Source of the DNA: Pseudotabrizicola sp.
Lineage (GTDB): Bacteria; Pseudomonadota; Alphaproteobacteria; Rhodobacterales; Rhodobacteraceae
Direction: 5' to 3'
NCBI RefSeq assembly: GCF_030656345.1
Contig: NZ_JAUSNR010000015.1
Coordinates: 186,001-250,000, forward strand
DNA length: 64,000 nucleotides
Of the stretch, positions 1-11,845 are shown in pieces (the first letter of the stretch is position 1; each line of letters starts with the position of its first letter). A model generated the notes under the pieces. It worked only from the letters and a program-made list of their open reading frames with translations, was not told the DNA's origin and did no database searches. The position numbers were made by a program, and so were the translations under genes.

Positions 1-555
1 GTGCTGCCGACCCCGCAGGGCGGGGCGGGCCGCAAGATCATCCTGTCCGACACCGTGGGCTTTATCTCTGATCTGCCGACCCAGCTGGTCGCCGCCTTCC
101 GCGCCACGCTGGAAGAGGTGCTGTCGGCCGATCTGATCCTGCATGTCCGCGACATCGCCCACCCGGAATCGGCCGAACAATCGGCCGATGTGATGGATAT
201 CCTGTCCTCGCTTGGCGTGAACAAGGCCACCCCGATGCTGGAAATCTGGAACAAGCTGGATCTGGTCGGCGGCTCGGCCCGCGAGGCGTTGGCGACACAA
301 GCCGCGCAACGCAGCGATGTGCTGGCCGTCTCGGCCCTGACCGGAGAGGGCGTCGATGCCCTGCTCGACCGGGTGTCGCAGGTGTTTGACGAGGCGAAAA
401 CCGAACGCTCGCTCACATTGCCGTTCAGCGAGGGCAAACGCCACGCCTGGCTGCATGCGCAGGGCGTGATCGAGGAGGAAGCGCAGACCGATGACGGCTG
501 GCAGCTTTCCCTGCGCTGGACCGCCCGGCAGGAAAAGCAGTACCGCGAGCTGTAG
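1..555 (+). CDS. hflX: GTPase HflX, C-terminal part (5' end outside window)
   Basis: Ribosome-associated GTPase of the HflX family, which splits or rescues stalled 70S ribosomes. Only the last ~184 residues are present. The visible part begins just before the G3 switch II motif (SDTVGFI, about residue 16) and continues through the G4 motif NKLD (about residue 84) and a G5-like SALTGEG, followed by the short C-terminal domain. The family is usually 400-450 residues, so the N-terminal HflX domain and the P-loop lie upstream of base 1. The GTG at base 1 is a window artefact and not a start. In alphaproteobacteria hflX commonly follows hfq, which would be off-window; that is inference. A composite palindrome follows the stop and probably ends transcription. 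Confidence 0.93.
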   Translation: MLPTPQGGAGRKIILSDTVGFISDLPTQLVAAFRATLEEVLSADLILHVRDIAHPESAEQSADVMDILSSLGVNKATPMLEIWNKLDLVGGSAREALATQAAQRSDVLAVSALTGEGVDALLDRVSQVFDEAKTERSLTLPFSEGKRHAWLHAQGVIEEEAQTDDGWQLSLRWTARQEKQYREL

Positions 556-580
556 CGGCAGTGCCCTGCGCCAGCGTCGC

Positions 581-599
581 CGGGGGCTTTCCGCCCCCG
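581..599. repeat. GC hairpin of intergenic palindrome cluster
   Basis: A perfect 7-bp inverted repeat, CGGGGGC at 581-587 and GCCCCCG at 593-599, with a 5-nt loop. It is the first of three hairpins packed between hflX and guaB. There is no clear T-run after it. Confidence 0.6.
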
Positions 600-613
600 C
601 GGCCTGCGGCCTT

Positions 614-2258
<1,645 letters not shown>

Positions 2259-2282
2259 GCCTGTGCGGGACGAGACCGGATC

Positions 2283-3440
2283 ATGACCCCTGCCGCGCGC
2301 TGTTCTGCCGCCATTGACGTGCTGGACCGTATCCTGTCCGGCACCCCCGCCGAACAGGCGCTGACCAACTGGGGCCGGGCCAGCCGCTTTGCCGGATCGG
2401 GTGACCGCAACGCGGTACGCGATCTGGTCTATGACGCGCTGCGCTGCCGCCGGTCCTATGCGGCGCTTGGTGGGGCCCAAACCGGGCGGGGGCTGATGCT
2501 GGGCGCTCTGCGCGCCGCGGGCACCGATCCGGCCACGTTGTTTACGGGGGAGGGCCATGCCCCACCGCCAGTGGCGGCGGCGGAGGCGGGGCGCGCGCCG
2601 GAAGGTGCCGAAGCGCTCGATCTGCCGGACTGGCTTCTGCCACAGCTGACAGAGTCGCTGGGCGATGATCTGACGGGCATTGCACAGGCCCTGCGCCAGC
2701 GGGCACCGGTGTTTTTGCGGGTCAATCTGCGGCGCGGATCGGTAGCGCAAGCCATCACGGCGCTGCAGGCCGAGGGCATCACGGCAGAGCCACATGACCT
2801 TGCCGATACCGCGCTGAGGGTGACGACAGGCGCGCGCAAGATCCAGACCAGTCAGCCCTATCTGTCGGGCCTTGTCGAGCTGCAGGATGCGGCGTCGCAG
2901 GCCGTGGTGGCCGCCCTGCCGCTGCGTGACGGGATGCGGGTGCTGGACCATTGCGCCGGGGGCGGTGGCAAGACCCTTGCCATGGCCGCCCGCGCGCAAC
3001 TGTCGCTGTTTGCCCATGATGCCGCCCCCGCCCGGATGCGCGATCTGCCCGCCCGCGCCGCGCGCGCCGGGGCCAGAGTCACGCTGACCGAGGCACCCGA
3101 AAAGCTGGCCCCGTTCGATCTGATCCTTGCCGATGCGCCCTGTTCCGGATCGGGCAGCTGGCGACGCGATCCGCAGGGCAAATGGGCGCTGACACCGGAG
3201 CGTCTGGCGCAGATCGGCGCGGTGCAGGACGCTATTCTGGACCGTCTGGCCCCGATGGTCGCGCCCGGCGGGGTGCTGGCCTATGCCACCTGTTCGCTGC
3301 TGCGGGTGGAAAATGAGGACAGGATTGCCGGTTTTCTGGCCCGCCACCCGGGGTGGAAAGTACACAGCCTGGACCGTTTTACACCACTGACCGGCGGAGA
3401 TGGCTTCTTTCTGGCGCAACTGGTGCAGGCGCAGGCTTGA
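2283..3440 (+). CDS. rsmB: RsmB-family 16S rRNA m5C methyltransferase
   Basis: SAM-dependent rRNA (cytosine-5) methyltransferase of the RsmB/Sun/NOL1 group. It has 385 residues, shorter than E. coli RsmB (about 430). A degenerate NusB-like N-terminal region (about 1-130) precedes the Rossmann methyltransferase domain. The two family cysteines are both present: Cys287 in the DAPCSGSG motif, which helps release product, and Cys337 in YATCSLL, the covalent catalyst. The SAM-binding loop reads LDHCAGGGGKT. The E. coli RsmB target is C967 of 16S rRNA; the same target here is inferred from family. It follows guaB closely. Confidence 0.88.
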   Translation: MTPAARCSAAIDVLDRILSGTPAEQALTNWGRASRFAGSGDRNAVRDLVYDALRCRRSYAALGGAQTGRGLMLGALRAAGTDPATLFTGEGHAPPPVAAAEAGRAPEGAEALDLPDWLLPQLTESLGDDLTGIAQALRQRAPVFLRVNLRRGSVAQAITALQAEGITAEPHDLADTALRVTTGARKIQTSQPYLSGLVELQDAASQAVVAALPLRDGMRVLDHCAGGGGKTLAMAARAQLSLFAHDAAPARMRDLPARAARAGARVTLTEAPEKLAPFDLILADAPCSGSGSWRRDPQGKWALTPERLAQIGAVQDAILDRLAPMVAPGGVLAYATCSLLRVENEDRIAGFLARHPGWKVHSLDRFTPLTGGDGFFLAQLVQAQA

Positions 3441-3483
3441 AACCCATCACGACCCCGCGCATTCTCGCGGTTCCGTAACGTCG

Positions 3484-3498
3484 TTAAGGCCCTATTAA
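3484..3498 (+). promoter_or_regulatory. CtrA-type binding site upstream of cckA
   Basis: The sequence TTAA-GGCCCTA-TTAA matches the alphaproteobacterial CtrA consensus TTAA-N7-TTAA perfectly. It ends 54 nt before the GTG start of cckA, whose product feeds phosphate to CtrA through ChpT. This would allow CtrA feedback on its own upstream kinase. Direct in vivo binding is inference. Confidence 0.6.
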
Positions 3499-3552
3499 GC
3501 ATTTACATGCTGTGCTGCGCGGCGAAACGGGTGAACAAGGTGGGGACGGGGC

Positions 3553-5859
3553 GTGCTGGCCAGTATTCAGGGAGCCAACGAAATTGTCGCGCTGTCGCGG
3601 GCCATTGCGCCCCGGTCCCGGCTTTTGCTTGCCGGGGCGCTTGCGTCGCTGATTGCTGCAAGCTTTGCCACTGACCTTTTGGTCCGTGTGGCTGCTTCGG
3701 TGGTCGGGCTGACGCTGGTGGCGCTGATCGCGGTGCTATGGCTCATTCTGAGCCTGGCAGAACGGGCCGAACGTGGCGCTGAACGCAGCGTGGCCCTGCT
3801 GACGGGGCATGATGCCACGCCGTGTTTCACCACCGATCCGCAGGGCCATATCCTGTATCGCAATCCGGCGGCCCAGTCGCGCTTTGGCCTTGCGGCGGCG
3901 TCTCTGAATGCGGCGCTGCAGGATCATTTTACCAGTCCGGCCTCGGTCCTGTATCGTCTGCAGTCGCGCGCCATGAAGGCCGGTGCCGCGCGCGAAGACG
4001 TGGTCACCCGCCGCGGCCATACCCGGCTGACGGTGCACCGCATTGCCGAAGACCGTTTCCTGTGGCGGCTGGATGAATTTGTCGACCGTGCGGTGTCGGG
4101 GCGCGGGGCCGAAGGGCTCAGCCTGCCGATGCTGGTGGTCAACAAAAGCGGCGTCATCCTGTTCACCAATGAGGCGATGCGCCGTCTGCTGGGGGGGCGG
4201 CCAAAACGGCTGGAGGGGGTATTTTCCACCCAGAACCCGCGCAGTGGCGAAGTGCTGGAAGTGTCTGGCGTCGATGGTCCGGTGCAGGCCATCCTTGCCG
4301 AAATTTCCGGTGCGGGGGACCGGCGCGAGATCTATCTGCTGCCGGTCAGCGACCGGCCCGCCGGGGCGCAGATCGTCGAGGATTTCGAAGACATCCCGGT
4401 CGCCATCCTGCGCTTTGATGCCGACGGCAGCTTGCGGGCCGCCAACCGCGCCGCCCGCGATGTGCTGGATCTTGCAAAAGACGCGCATCCGATGTTTCAT
4501 GATCTTTATCAGGGGCTTGGCCGGGCCGTTATGGATTGGCTCGATGATGTCGTCGCCGAACGGCACAGCGGCGGGTCAGAGGTGCTGCGCGCCCGCGTCG
4601 GCCAGCCGGATGCGTTTCATCAGGTCACCCTGCGGCGCTATGTCGATCATGGCCGCCCGGGGGTGATGGCCGTCGTGCAGGATGCAACGGCGATGAAACG
4701 GCTGGAGGCGCAGTTCGTGCAAAGCCAGAAGATGCAGGCCATCGGTCAGCTGGCCGGGGGAATTGCGCATGATTTCAACAATCTGCTGACGGCGATTTCC
4801 GGTCATTGTGATCTTTTGCTGCTGCGCCACAGCAAAGAGGACCAGGATTTCGCCGATCTTGTGCAGATTCATCAGAATGCCAACCGGGCGGCGGCGCTGG
4901 TCGGCCAGCTTCTGGCCTTTTCGCGCAAACAGACGCTGAAGCCGGAACGGATTGACCTGCGCGAGGTGCTGTCGGACATGACGCATCTGCTGAACCGGCT
5001 GGTCGGCGAAAAAATCCAGCTGCATCTGGCCCATGCCACCGATCTGGGTCTGATCCGCGCCGACAAGCGGCAGCTGGAACAGGTGCTGATGAATCTGGTG
5101 GTCAACGCCCGCGATGCGATGGCAGAGGGCGGCACCATCCGGGTTGAGACCGAAGCACTGACCTTGCACGACGAGCTGCGGCGCGACCGCGCCGTGGTGC
5201 CCGCGGGCGACTACGCAACCATCCGGGTGGTGGACACCGGCACCGGCATCGCGCCGGAACGGCTCGACAAGATATTCGAGCCGTTCTTCACCACCAAACA
5301 GCCCGGCGAAGGCACCGGTCTGGGCCTGTCGACGGTCTACGGCATCGTCAAGCAATCGGGTGGCTTTGTCTTTGTAGATTCAACGCCGGGCGAGGGGACG
5401 GTGTTTCACCTTTACTTCCCGATTCACGACGCTGCCGATGAAGATATCCCCGAACCCGCCCGCGAACCCGCTCGCAAGATTGTGCTGCGACAGGGCGAAG
5501 GCGTGGTGCTTCTGGTCGAGGATGAGGCCCCGGTGCGGGCCTTTGCCAGCCGCGCGCTGCGTCTGCGCGGCTATACTGTGCTGGAGGCGGATTGCGCCGA
5601 ACAGGCGCTGCGCCTGCTGGAGGACCCGGCGCTGCAGATTGATGTCTTCGTGACCGATGTGGTGATGCCCGGCATGGATGGCCCCACCTGGGTCAAACGC
5701 GCGCTGGAGGCGCGGCCTGACGCGCGGGTTGTGTTCATGTCCGGCTATGCCGAGGATTGCCTGTCCGAAGAACAGGGCAGAGTGCCCAATTCGGTGTTTC
5801 TGGCAAAACCCTTTTCGCTCAACGATCTGGCGGTCACGGTGCAGGGTCAGCTGCACTGA
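3553..5859 (+). CDS. cckA: Hybrid sensor histidine kinase CckA
   Basis: Membrane-bound hybrid kinase at the head of the CckA-ChpT-CtrA phosphorelay, which controls the cell cycle in Caulobacter and motility and gene-transfer-agent functions in Rhodobacterales. It has 768 residues. Two adjacent N-terminal membrane segments (about 22-40 and 45-68) are followed by PAS-like sensor regions (about 80-380). Next come the HisKA domain with phospho-acceptor His406 in [11 protein letters not shown], the HATPase domain (about 500-620) with its N-box VVNARDAM and G-box [13 protein letters not shown], and a C-terminal receiver domain with phospho-acceptor Asp702 in [11 protein letters not shown]. The GTG at 3553 is preceded by AAGGTGGGG. 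The arrangement and the [19 protein letters not shown] segment match CckA and not a generic hybrid kinase. A CtrA box lies upstream. Confidence 0.93.
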   Translation: MLASIQGANEIVALSRAIAPRSRLLLAGALASLIAASFATDLLVRVAASVVGLTLVALIAVLWLILSLAERAERGAERSVALLTGHDATPCFTTDPQGHILYRNPAAQSRFGLAAASLNAALQDHFTSPASVLYRLQSRAMKAGAAREDVVTRRGHTRLTVHRIAEDRFLWRLDEFVDRAVSGRGAEGLSLPMLVVNKSGVILFTNEAMRRLLGGRPKRLEGVFSTQNPRSGEVLEVSGVDGPVQAILAEISGAGDRREIYLLPVSDRPAGAQIVEDFEDIPVAILRFDADGSLRAANRAARDVLDLAKDAHPMFHDLYQGLGRAVMDWLDDVVAERHSGGSEVLRARVGQPDAFHQVTLRRYVDHGRPGVMAVVQDATAMKRLEAQFVQSQKMQAIGQLAGGIAHDFNNLLTAISGHCDLLLLRHSKEDQDFADLVQIHQNANRAAALVGQLLAFSRKQTLKPERIDLREVLSDMTHLLNRLVGEKIQLHLAHATDLGLIRADKRQLEQVLMNLVVNARDAMAEGGTIRVETEALTLHDELRRDRAVVPAGDYATIRVVDTGTGIAPERLDKIFEPFFTTKQPGEGTGLGLSTVYGIVKQSGGFVFVDSTPGEGTVFHLYFPIHDAADEDIPEPAREPARKIVLRQGEGVVLLVEDEAPVRAFASRALRLRGYTVLEADCAEQALRLLEDPALQIDVFVTDVVMPGMDGPTWVKRALEARPDARVVFMSGYAEDCLSEEQGRVPNSVFLAKPFSLNDLAVTVQGQLH

Positions 5860-5884
5860 CTCTCAACGGCACTGACCCCGCCGC

Positions 5885-6493
5885 TTAGTCCAGACTGTCA
5901 TAAAGCGCAAAATCATCCGCCGCCGCCGTCCGCAGCCGTGCCAGCGTTTCCGGCGTCAGATCCATCGGTGCCTTGGGCGACACGTTCAGCTGCGGCAGGA
6001 GGATCTGAAAATCCAGACGATCCTCCAGAAACGCGATGAAACTGCCAATGTTTTCATAACGGAACACCCGGTCCGCGCCCTGACCTTCCGGGCCTTTCAG
6101 GAACCGGGCCTGCGAGCCGACCTGGGCAAAACCCGGGCGCGGGGTCTGGCACCAGGCCTGCACAAAGGCATCAAAATCTATGCCTTGCGTGCTTTTGGCC
6201 GGGTCGGGAATGTCGTCGCGGCTGCGGTAGCGGTACCAGCTGCCCAACCAGTCGCGCGGTTCGCGCATCAGGGCGACCACGGTGAACGGCCCGCCCGCCG
6301 CCGTTTCCAGATAGGGGCCGACAAAGCGGCGGAACCGCGCGACATTGGTGTGCTTCAACGCCGGCGGCCGCTGGATCGACACGGCGGCCAGCGATTCGAG
6401 CGCCGATTCAATCGCGGTCGACCCGGTTTTCGGCGTTGCCAGTATGGCCAGCCGCTGCTCCCAAAACACCAACATCTCTGCCCGCCCCTTCAT
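5885..6493 (-). CDS. Sulfotransferase-like protein
   Basis: A 202-residue protein with the two nucleotide-binding signatures of PAPS-dependent sulfotransferases. A PKTGST loop near residue 21 fits the 5'-phosphosulfate site, and [14 protein letters not shown] (about residues 74-87) fits the 3'-phosphate site with Arg and Ser in place. It is shorter than carbohydrate sulfotransferases (about 250-300), so the acceptor region is reduced. The acceptor cannot be told. It converges on cckA with 25 nt between stops. An alternative ATG at 6475 has a better ribosome-binding sequence (AAGGGGCGGGCAG) and would remove six residues. It shares its upstream region with recA. Confidence 0.7.
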   Translation of the reverse strand: MKGRAEMLVFWEQRLAILATPKTGSTAIESALESLAAVSIQRPPALKHTNVARFRRFVGPYLETAAGGPFTVVALMREPRDWLGSWYRYRSRDDIPDPAKSTQGIDFDAFVQAWCQTPRPGFAQVGSQARFLKGPEGQGADRVFRYENIGSFIAFLEDRLDFQILLPQLNVSPKAPMDLTPETLARLRTAAADDFALYDSLD

Positions 6494-6580
6494 GCGCCTC
6501 TCTGCGACGCGTTTTTCTTTGTCTTCGGTAAACTATCGCTTAACCAAACTGTGAAAAAGATGATTTTACGAGAATTTTGG

Positions 6581-6610
6581 TTGATATGTTCCTGTTTTGG
6601 TCCCATACAA
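6581..6610 (+). promoter_or_regulatory. Candidate recA promoter
   Basis: TTGATA at 6581-6586 is a good -35. About 18 nt downstream, ATACAA at 6605-6610 is a weak -10. The LexA box begins 5 nt later and would cover the transcription start, as expected for repression. Confidence 0.4.
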
Positions 6611-6618
6611 ACAGGAAC
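6588..6618. repeat. Inverted repeat in recA promoter
   Basis: GTTCCTGTTT at 6588-6597 is the exact reverse complement of AAACAGGAAC at 6609-6618, and T6587/A6619 also pair. The spacer is 11 nt. The right arm shares its GAAC with the LexA box, and the left arm makes an imperfect second direct-repeat box GTTC-N7-GGTC (6588-6602). Confidence 0.6.
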
Positions 6619-6629
6619 ACTTGGGGAAC
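6615..6629. promoter_or_regulatory. LexA (SOS) box of recA
   Basis: The sequence GAAC-ACTTGGG-GAAC is an exact match to GAAC-N7-GAAC, the complement of the direct-repeat GTTC-N7-GTTC LexA site known from Rhodobacter and other alphaproteobacteria. It lies 51 nt before the recA ATG and just after the predicted -10, so SOS control of recA is expected. Confidence 0.8.
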
Positions 6630-6679
6630 AAGCGCAAAGATTGCCGCCATGTCGCGGCTGTGAAATAAGGAGCGGGAAT

Positions 6680-7759
6680 ATGGCGGTGGCGAACCTCCTC
6701 GATTTGAACGGGAAGCGCGAAATGGACAAGTCAAAGGCGCTGGAAAGCGCTCTGGCACAGATCGAACGGCAGTTCGGCAAAGGCTCGATCATGCGGCTGG
6801 GGATGAACAGCCCCGCCATGGATATCGAGGCGACATCAACCGGCTCTCTGGGCCTTGATATCGCCTTGGGCATCGGCGGTCTGCCGAAAGGCCGGATCAT
6901 CGAGATTTACGGCCCGGAATCCTCGGGCAAGACCACGCTCACCCTGCATGTGGTGGCCGAAGAGCAGAAAAAGGGCGGGGTTTGCGCCTTTGTCGATGCC
7001 GAACACGCGCTTGACCCGCAATATGCCAAGAAACTGGGCGTCAATCTGGATGAACTGCTGATCAGCCAGCCCGACACCGGCGAACAGGCGCTGGAGATTG
7101 TGGATACTCTGGTGCGTTCCGGTGCGGTCAGCCTTGTGGTGGTCGATTCGGTCGCGGCCCTGACACCCAAGTCCGAGATTGAGGGCGATATGGGCGACAT
7201 GCAGATGGGCGCTCAGGCCCGTCTGATGTCGCAGGCCATGCGCAAGCTGACCGCCAGCATCGGGCGCAGCAATTGCATGGTGATCTTCATCAACCAGATC
7301 CGCATGAAAATCGGCGTGATGTTCGGCTCGCCCGAAACCACCACCGGCGGCAATGCGCTGAAATTCTACGCCTCCGTGCGGCTGGATATCCGCCGCATCG
7401 GCTCGATCAAGGAAAAGGACGACGTGGTCGGCAACTCCACCCGCGTCAAGGTGGTGAAGAACAAGGTCGCACCGCCCTTCAAACAGGTGGAATTCGACAT
7501 CATGTATGGCGAAGGCATCTCGAAGACCGGGGAACTGGTCGATCTGGGCGTCAAGGCCGGCGTGGTTGAAAAGTCGGGTTCGTGGTATTCCTATGGCGAT
7601 GAGCGGATCGGGCAGGGGCGCGAGAATGCCAAACTGTTCCTGAAATCCAACCCGACCACCGCAGCCGAGATCGAAGACAAGATCCGCGCCGCCAACGGGC
7701 TGGATTTCCATATGGCGGAAAGTGAAGCCACCGCCGATGATGATGTGATGGATACCTGA
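6680..7759 (+). CDS. recA: Recombinase RecA
   Basis: DNA strand-exchange ATPase of homologous recombination and co-protease of LexA. It has 359 residues, the usual length. Walker [10 protein letters not shown] spans residues 78-86 with Lys84. The L2 loop region with [21 protein letters not shown] and the acidic C-terminus ([10 protein letters not shown]) are present. The ATG at 6680 is preferred: AAGGAGCGGG lies just upstream and the protein begins [21 protein letters not shown], with the family core from [14 protein letters not shown] reading frame open much further upstream crosses the LexA site and is not coding. A strong terminator follows. Confidence 0.98.
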   Translation: MAVANLLDLNGKREMDKSKALESALAQIERQFGKGSIMRLGMNSPAMDIEATSTGSLGLDIALGIGGLPKGRIIEIYGPESSGKTTLTLHVVAEEQKKGGVCAFVDAEHALDPQYAKKLGVNLDELLISQPDTGEQALEIVDTLVRSGAVSLVVVDSVAALTPKSEIEGDMGDMQMGAQARLMSQAMRKLTASIGRSNCMVIFINQIRMKIGVMFGSPETTTGGNALKFYASVRLDIRRIGSIKEKDDVVGNSTRVKVVKNKVAPPFKQVEFDIMYGEGISKTGELVDLGVKAGVVEKSGSWYSYGDERIGQGRENAKLFLKSNPTTAAEIEDKIRAANGLDFHMAESEATADDDVMDT

Positions 7760-7770
7760 TCCATCTGGCG

Positions 7771-7810
7771 AACCGGCCGGGGTCCAGCCCCGGCCGGTTC
7801 AGGGCTTTTT
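7771..7810 (+). terminator. Rho-independent terminator of recA
   Basis: A perfect 12-bp stem, AACCGGCCGGGG (7771-7782) and CCCCGGCCGGTT (7788-7799), with a 5-nt loop. It is followed shortly by GGCTTTTT. It begins 11 nt after the recA stop. Confidence 0.8.
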
Positions 7811-7902
7811 CACTGGTGCCGCGCAGCCCCCGGTGGACAGGCAAGGCGCGCGGCGATAGACGGGGGGTCACAAGATGAACCCCTCAGCCGAAGGGCACCA
7901 CC

Positions 7903-10557
7903 ATGGCGTCGCTGAACGATATCCGCTCGACCTATCTCGATTTCTTTGCCCGCAACGGCCACAAGGTGGTGGACTCATCCCCGCTGGTGCCGCGCAACGA
8001 TCCGACGCTGATGTTCGCCAATTCCGGCATGGTGCAGTTCAAGAACCTGTTCACCGGGGTCGAGACCCGCGATTACACCCGCGCCACCACCGCGCAGAAA
8101 TGCGTGCGCGCGGGCGGCAAGCACAATGACCTTGATAACGTCGGCTATACCGCGCGCCACCATACGTTTTTCGAGATGCTGGGCAACTTCAGCTTTGGCG
8201 ATTACTTCAAGGATGATGCGATTGCCTTTGCCTGGGAATTGCTGACGAAAGACTTCGGTCTGAACAAGAACAAGCTGCTGGTCACCGTTTATCATACCGA
8301 TGACGAGGCGGCGGCGATCTGGAAAAAGGTCGCCGGGTTCAGCGATTACCGGATCATCCGCATTCCCACGGACGACAATTTCTGGCGCATGGGCCCGACC
8401 GGCCCCTGTGGCCCCTGCACCGAGATTTTCTATGACCACGGCGACCACATCTGGGGCGGCCCGCCGGGCAGCGCCGATGAGGATGGCGACCGTTTCATCG
8501 AGATCTGGAACAACGTGTTCATGCAGAATGAGCAGTTCGCCGATGGCAGCATGCGCCCGCTGGAAATGCAGAGCATCGACACCGGCATGGGGCTGGAGCG
8601 GATTGGCGCGCTGCTGCAGGGCAAGCACGACAATTACGACACCGACCTGATGCGCAGCCTGATCGAGGCCTCGGCCCATGCCACCAGCTCTGATCCCGAT
8701 GGCCCGGGCAAGACCCACCACCGGGTGATTGCCGACCATCTGCGCTCCACCTCCTTCCTGATTGCCGATGGCGTGATGCCGTCGAATGAGGGGCGCGGCT
8801 ATGTGCTGCGCCGCATTATGCGCCGCGCGATGCGTCATGCGCATATGCTGGGGTCACAAGACCCGGTGATGTTCAAACTGGTGCCAGCGCTGGTGCGCCA
8901 GATGGGGGCGGCCTATCCGGAACTGGCCCGTGCCCAAAGCCTGATTGAGGAGACGCTGAAGCTGGAGGAAACCCGGTTCAAGACCACTTTGGATCGCGGG
9001 TTGAAACTGCTGGATGACGAGCTGGTGCGCCTGCCCGAAGGCGGCGATCTGCCCGGCTCCACCGCGTTCAAGCTTTATGACACTTACGGCTTCCCGCTCG
9101 ACCTGACGCAGGATGCGCTGCGCGAACGCGGCCGCGCGGTGGATGTGGCGGGCTTTGATAGCGCCATGGCCGAGCAAAAGGCCAAGGCCCGCGCCGCATG
9201 GTCCGGCACCGGAGAGGCTGCGGATGGCAAGATCTGGTTCGAGCTGGCCGAAGAGCATGGGGTCACGGAATTTCTCGGCTATGACACCGAAACGGCTGAG
9301 GGCGTGATCAACGCGCTGGTGCGCGACGGTGCTGCGATTGAGGCCGTCAAGGCGGGCGAGTCCATTCAGATTGTGGTCAACCAGACCCCGTTTTACGGCG
9401 AATCCGGCGGGCAGGTCGGCGATACCGGCCTGATCCGCACCGCCACCGGCATGGCCGAAGTGACCGACACCCGCAAGATTGCCGGCGTTTTCCTGCACAT
9501 CGCATCGGTGATCGAGGGCAGTCTGACCAAAGGCCAGCCCGCCAAGCTGGAGGTCGGCCACGCGCGGCGTGCCCGCATCCGCGCCAACCATTCGGCCACG
9601 CACCTGCTGCACGAAGCCCTGCGCCGCGCGCTTGGCGACCATGTTGCGCAAAAGGGCAGCCTGAACGCGCCTGACCGTCTGCGGTTCGATTTCAGTCATT
9701 CGGTGGGCCTGACCGCAGGCGAGCTGGCGCAGGTGGAGGCCGAGGTGAACACTTTCGTCCGCCAGAACAGCCCGGTCGACACCCGGATCATGACGCCGGA
9801 CGACGCCCGCGCCATCGGCGCGCAGGCGCTGTTTGGCGAGAAATATGGCGACGAGGTGCGCGTGGTGTCGATGGGCGTCCTCGATGGCAGCGCCAAGGGG
9901 ACCGAGGGCAACACCTACAGTCTTGAGCTGTGCGGCGGCACCCATGTCGCGCGCACCGGCGATATCGGGGCCTTTGTGCTTTTGGGCGACTCGGCGTCGT
10001 CGGCAGGCGTTCGGCGGATCGAGGCGTTGACGGGGCAGGCGGCACTCGACCATCTGCGCCAGCAGGATGCGCGGTTGAGCGATGTGGCAGCGGTGCTGAA
10101 AGCGCCTGCGGCAGAGGTGGTGGAACGGGTGAAGGCCCTGTTCGATGAACGCCGCGCGCTCCAGAACGAAGTGGCGCAACTGCGCCGCGAGGTGGCGATG
10201 GGCGGCAAATCCGGCGGGCCAGAGGCGAAAGACATCAACGGAATCAAGTTCCTGGCGCAGGTTCTTCAAGGGGTTTCCGGCAAGGATCTGCCGTCACTGA
10301 TTGATGAGATGAAAACCAAACTCGGCTCCGGCGCGGTACTGCTGATTGCTGACACCGGCGCCAAGCCTGCGGTGGCTGCTGGCGTCACTGCTGACCTGAC
10401 CGCCACCTTGTCCGCCGTGTCACTGGTCAAGGCTGCCGCCGAAGCCATGGGCGGCAAGGGCGGCGGTGGCCGCCCCGACATGGCGCAGGCCGGAGGCGCT
10501 GACATCACCCAGGCGGAGGCGGCGATTGCCGCTGCCGAAGCCGTCATCAAAGGATAA
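7903..10557 (+). CDS. alaS: Alanyl-tRNA synthetase
   Basis: Charges tRNA-Ala in the cytoplasm. It has 884 residues, the full family length. It starts [20 protein letters not shown] and has the class II motif 1 region with [17 protein letters not shown]. Class II motif 2 is visible around [21 protein letters not shown]. The editing domain carries the zinc ligands H563-x3-H567 (HSATH) and C677-x3-H681 (CGGTH). The C-terminal coiled coil and DHHA1-like glycine-rich region ([16 protein letters not shown]) are complete. It is followed 4 nt later by a DUF1330 gene. Confidence 0.98.
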   Translation: MASLNDIRSTYLDFFARNGHKVVDSSPLVPRNDPTLMFANSGMVQFKNLFTGVETRDYTRATTAQKCVRAGGKHNDLDNVGYTARHHTFFEMLGNFSFGDYFKDDAIAFAWELLTKDFGLNKNKLLVTVYHTDDEAAAIWKKVAGFSDYRIIRIPTDDNFWRMGPTGPCGPCTEIFYDHGDHIWGGPPGSADEDGDRFIEIWNNVFMQNEQFADGSMRPLEMQSIDTGMGLERIGALLQGKHDNYDTDLMRSLIEASAHATSSDPDGPGKTHHRVIADHLRSTSFLIADGVMPSNEGRGYVLRRIMRRAMRHAHMLGSQDPVMFKLVPALVRQMGAAYPELARAQSLIEETLKLEETRFKTTLDRGLKLLDDELVRLPEGGDLPGSTAFKLYDTYGFPLDLTQDALRERGRAVDVAGFDSAMAEQKAKARAAWSGTGEAADGKIWFELAEEHGVTEFLGYDTETAEGVINALVRDGAAIEAVKAGESIQIVVNQTPFYGESGGQVGDTGLIRTATGMAEVTDTRKIAGVFLHIASVIEGSLTKGQPAKLEVGHARRARIRANHSATHLLHEALRRALGDHVAQKGSLNAPDRLRFDFSHSVGLTAGELAQVEAEVNTFVRQNSPVDTRIMTPDDARAIGAQALFGEKYGDEVRVVSMGVLDGSAKGTEGNTYSLELCGGTHVARTGDIGAFVLLGDSASSAGVRRIEALTGQAALDHLRQQDARLSDVAAVLKAPAAEVVERVKALFDERRALQNEVAQLRREVAMGGKSGGPEAKDINGIKFLAQVLQGVSGKDLPSLIDEMKTKLGSGAVLLIADTGAKPAVAAGVTADLTATLSAVSLVKAAAEAMGGKGGGGRPDMAQAGGADITQAEAAIAAAEAVIKG

Positions 10558-10561
10558 ACCC

Positions 10562-10852
10562 ATGCCAACCGCCCTCTGGATCGCCCATGTCGAAGTGACC
10601 GACCTTGACGCCTATGCGCTTTATGCCAAGGGTGCGGGCCCCGCACTGGCCGCACACGGCGGGGTGTTTCTGGCCCGGGGGGGCCGCCATGTTCAGCTGG
10701 AAGGCAATGACCGTGCCCGCAACGTGGTCGCCCGCTTCCCCAGTCTGGAGGCGGCGGTAGAGTGCTACCACAGCCCGGAGTATCAGGCCGCACTGGCCCA
10801 TGCCAAAGGCGCATCGGTGCGCGATCTGGTCGTCGTCGAAGAAAACGACTGA
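10562..10852 (+). CDS. DUF1330 family protein
   Basis: A 96-residue protein of the DUF1330 family, a small ferredoxin-like alpha/beta dimeric fold related to antibiotic biosynthesis monooxygenases. The motifs fit: ALWIAHVEVTDLDAYALYAKG at the start, FLARGG in the middle, and FPSLEAAVECYHSPEYQAAL with the conserved Y-S-P-E-Y. The biochemical role of the family is not established. It begins 4 nt after alaS and is followed by a strong terminator, so it ends the alaS transcript. Confidence 0.85.
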   Translation: MPTALWIAHVEVTDLDAYALYAKGAGPALAAHGGVFLARGGRHVQLEGNDRARNVVARFPSLEAAVECYHSPEYQAALAHAKGASVRDLVVVEEND

Positions 10853-10880
10853 ATTTTCAGCACAATTGTGCCGCAGACCG

Positions 10881-10920
10881 CGACGCCGGAAGGAACCTCC
10901 TTCCGGCGTCGCTTTGTTTC
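10881..10920 (+). terminator. Rho-independent terminator after alaS unit
   Basis: A perfect 13-bp stem, CGACGCCGGAAGG (10881-10893) and its complement (10899-10911), with a 5-nt loop, followed by CTTTGTTTC. Confidence 0.8.
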
Positions 10921-10996
10921 ATGCTAGTGTTCCAGCAAGAAACGCTGCAAAAAATGACTGGGGCAGAGCCATGTTGATCACCGCTGGGGCCTGTTG

Positions 10997-11791
10997 ATGT
11001 GCCGTTGGGCCGCCTATACCGGGCAACCGGTTTTTCTTGAGGATATCGTCAGCCGTCCGGGCCATTCGCTGATCCACCAGTCGCATTGCGCCACGCAATG
11101 CCACACCGCCATCAACGCCGACGGCTTTGGCGTGGCGTGGTATGGCGAACGCCCCGAACCGGGGCTGTACCGCGATGTGATGCCGGCATGGTCAGACCCC
11201 AACCTGCGCAGCCTGACAGCACAGGTCAGATCCGGCCTGTTCTTGGCCCATGTCCGCGCCAGCACCGGCACCGCAACCAGCCGCAACAACTGCCATCCGT
11301 TTACCTGGGGGCGCTGGTCTTTCATGCACAACGGCCAGATCGGCGGCTATGACAATTTCCGCCGGGATGCCGATATGATGATCCCCGATGCGCTGTACCC
11401 CTGCCGCAAGGGCGCGACGGATTCCGAAGCGCTGTTCCTGATCGCCATTGCCGAAGGGCTGGAGGATGACCCCAAGGGCGCGATGGAACGGGCGGCGGCC
11501 AAGCTGATCACCCTTGCCCGCGCCAAAGGCACCGCCCCGCATCTGCGCCTGACCGGGGCCCTGTCGGATGGCAAAAAGCTCTATGCCATGCGCTATGCGA
11601 CGGATGATCACGCGCCCACGCTCTATCACCGCTGGTCAGACAGCCGGCAGGGCACAGCCGTGGTGTCGGAACCGCTGGAAACCGGCGAGGGTGGCTGGAT
11701 AGAGGCGCCGCCGTTCAGTTTCTGCACCTTTGACGGCCCTGATGTGCGGGTGGAGGAGTTTCACCCCTGCCGTCTGGCCGTGGCTGCCTGA
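10997..11791 (+). CDS. Class II glutamine amidotransferase (YafJ type)
   Basis: A 264-residue N-terminal-nucleophile amidotransferase domain protein. With the ATG at 10997 the protein begins MCRWAAY, which places the catalytic cysteine at position 2 to be exposed by methionine removal; a TTG one codon upstream would spoil this. Other family features are NADGFGVAWY, FLAHVRASTGT and the NCHPFTWGRWSFMHNGQIGG block with the oxyanion and glutamine-binding residues. There is no synthase domain, so the acceptor of the ammonia is unknown. It stands alone downstream of the alaS terminator. Confidence 0.85.
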   Translation: MCRWAAYTGQPVFLEDIVSRPGHSLIHQSHCATQCHTAINADGFGVAWYGERPEPGLYRDVMPAWSDPNLRSLTAQVRSGLFLAHVRASTGTATSRNNCHPFTWGRWSFMHNGQIGGYDNFRRDADMMIPDALYPCRKGATDSEALFLIAIAEGLEDDPKGAMERAAAKLITLARAKGTAPHLRLTGALSDGKKLYAMRYATDDHAPTLYHRWSDSRQGTAVVSEPLETGEGGWIEAPPFSFCTFDGPDVRVEEFHPCRLAVAA

Positions 11792-11845
11792 AGGCCGGTT
11801 GCGGCCCAGCCTGCTTTGCCGGTAGTCTGGCAGCACGGGGGCAAC

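Noticed and set aside
6185..6679. A long N-terminal extension of recA
   Set aside because: It crosses the sulfotransferase-like gene on the other strand, the recA promoter and the LexA box. RecA proper starts at 6680 with a good ribosome site.
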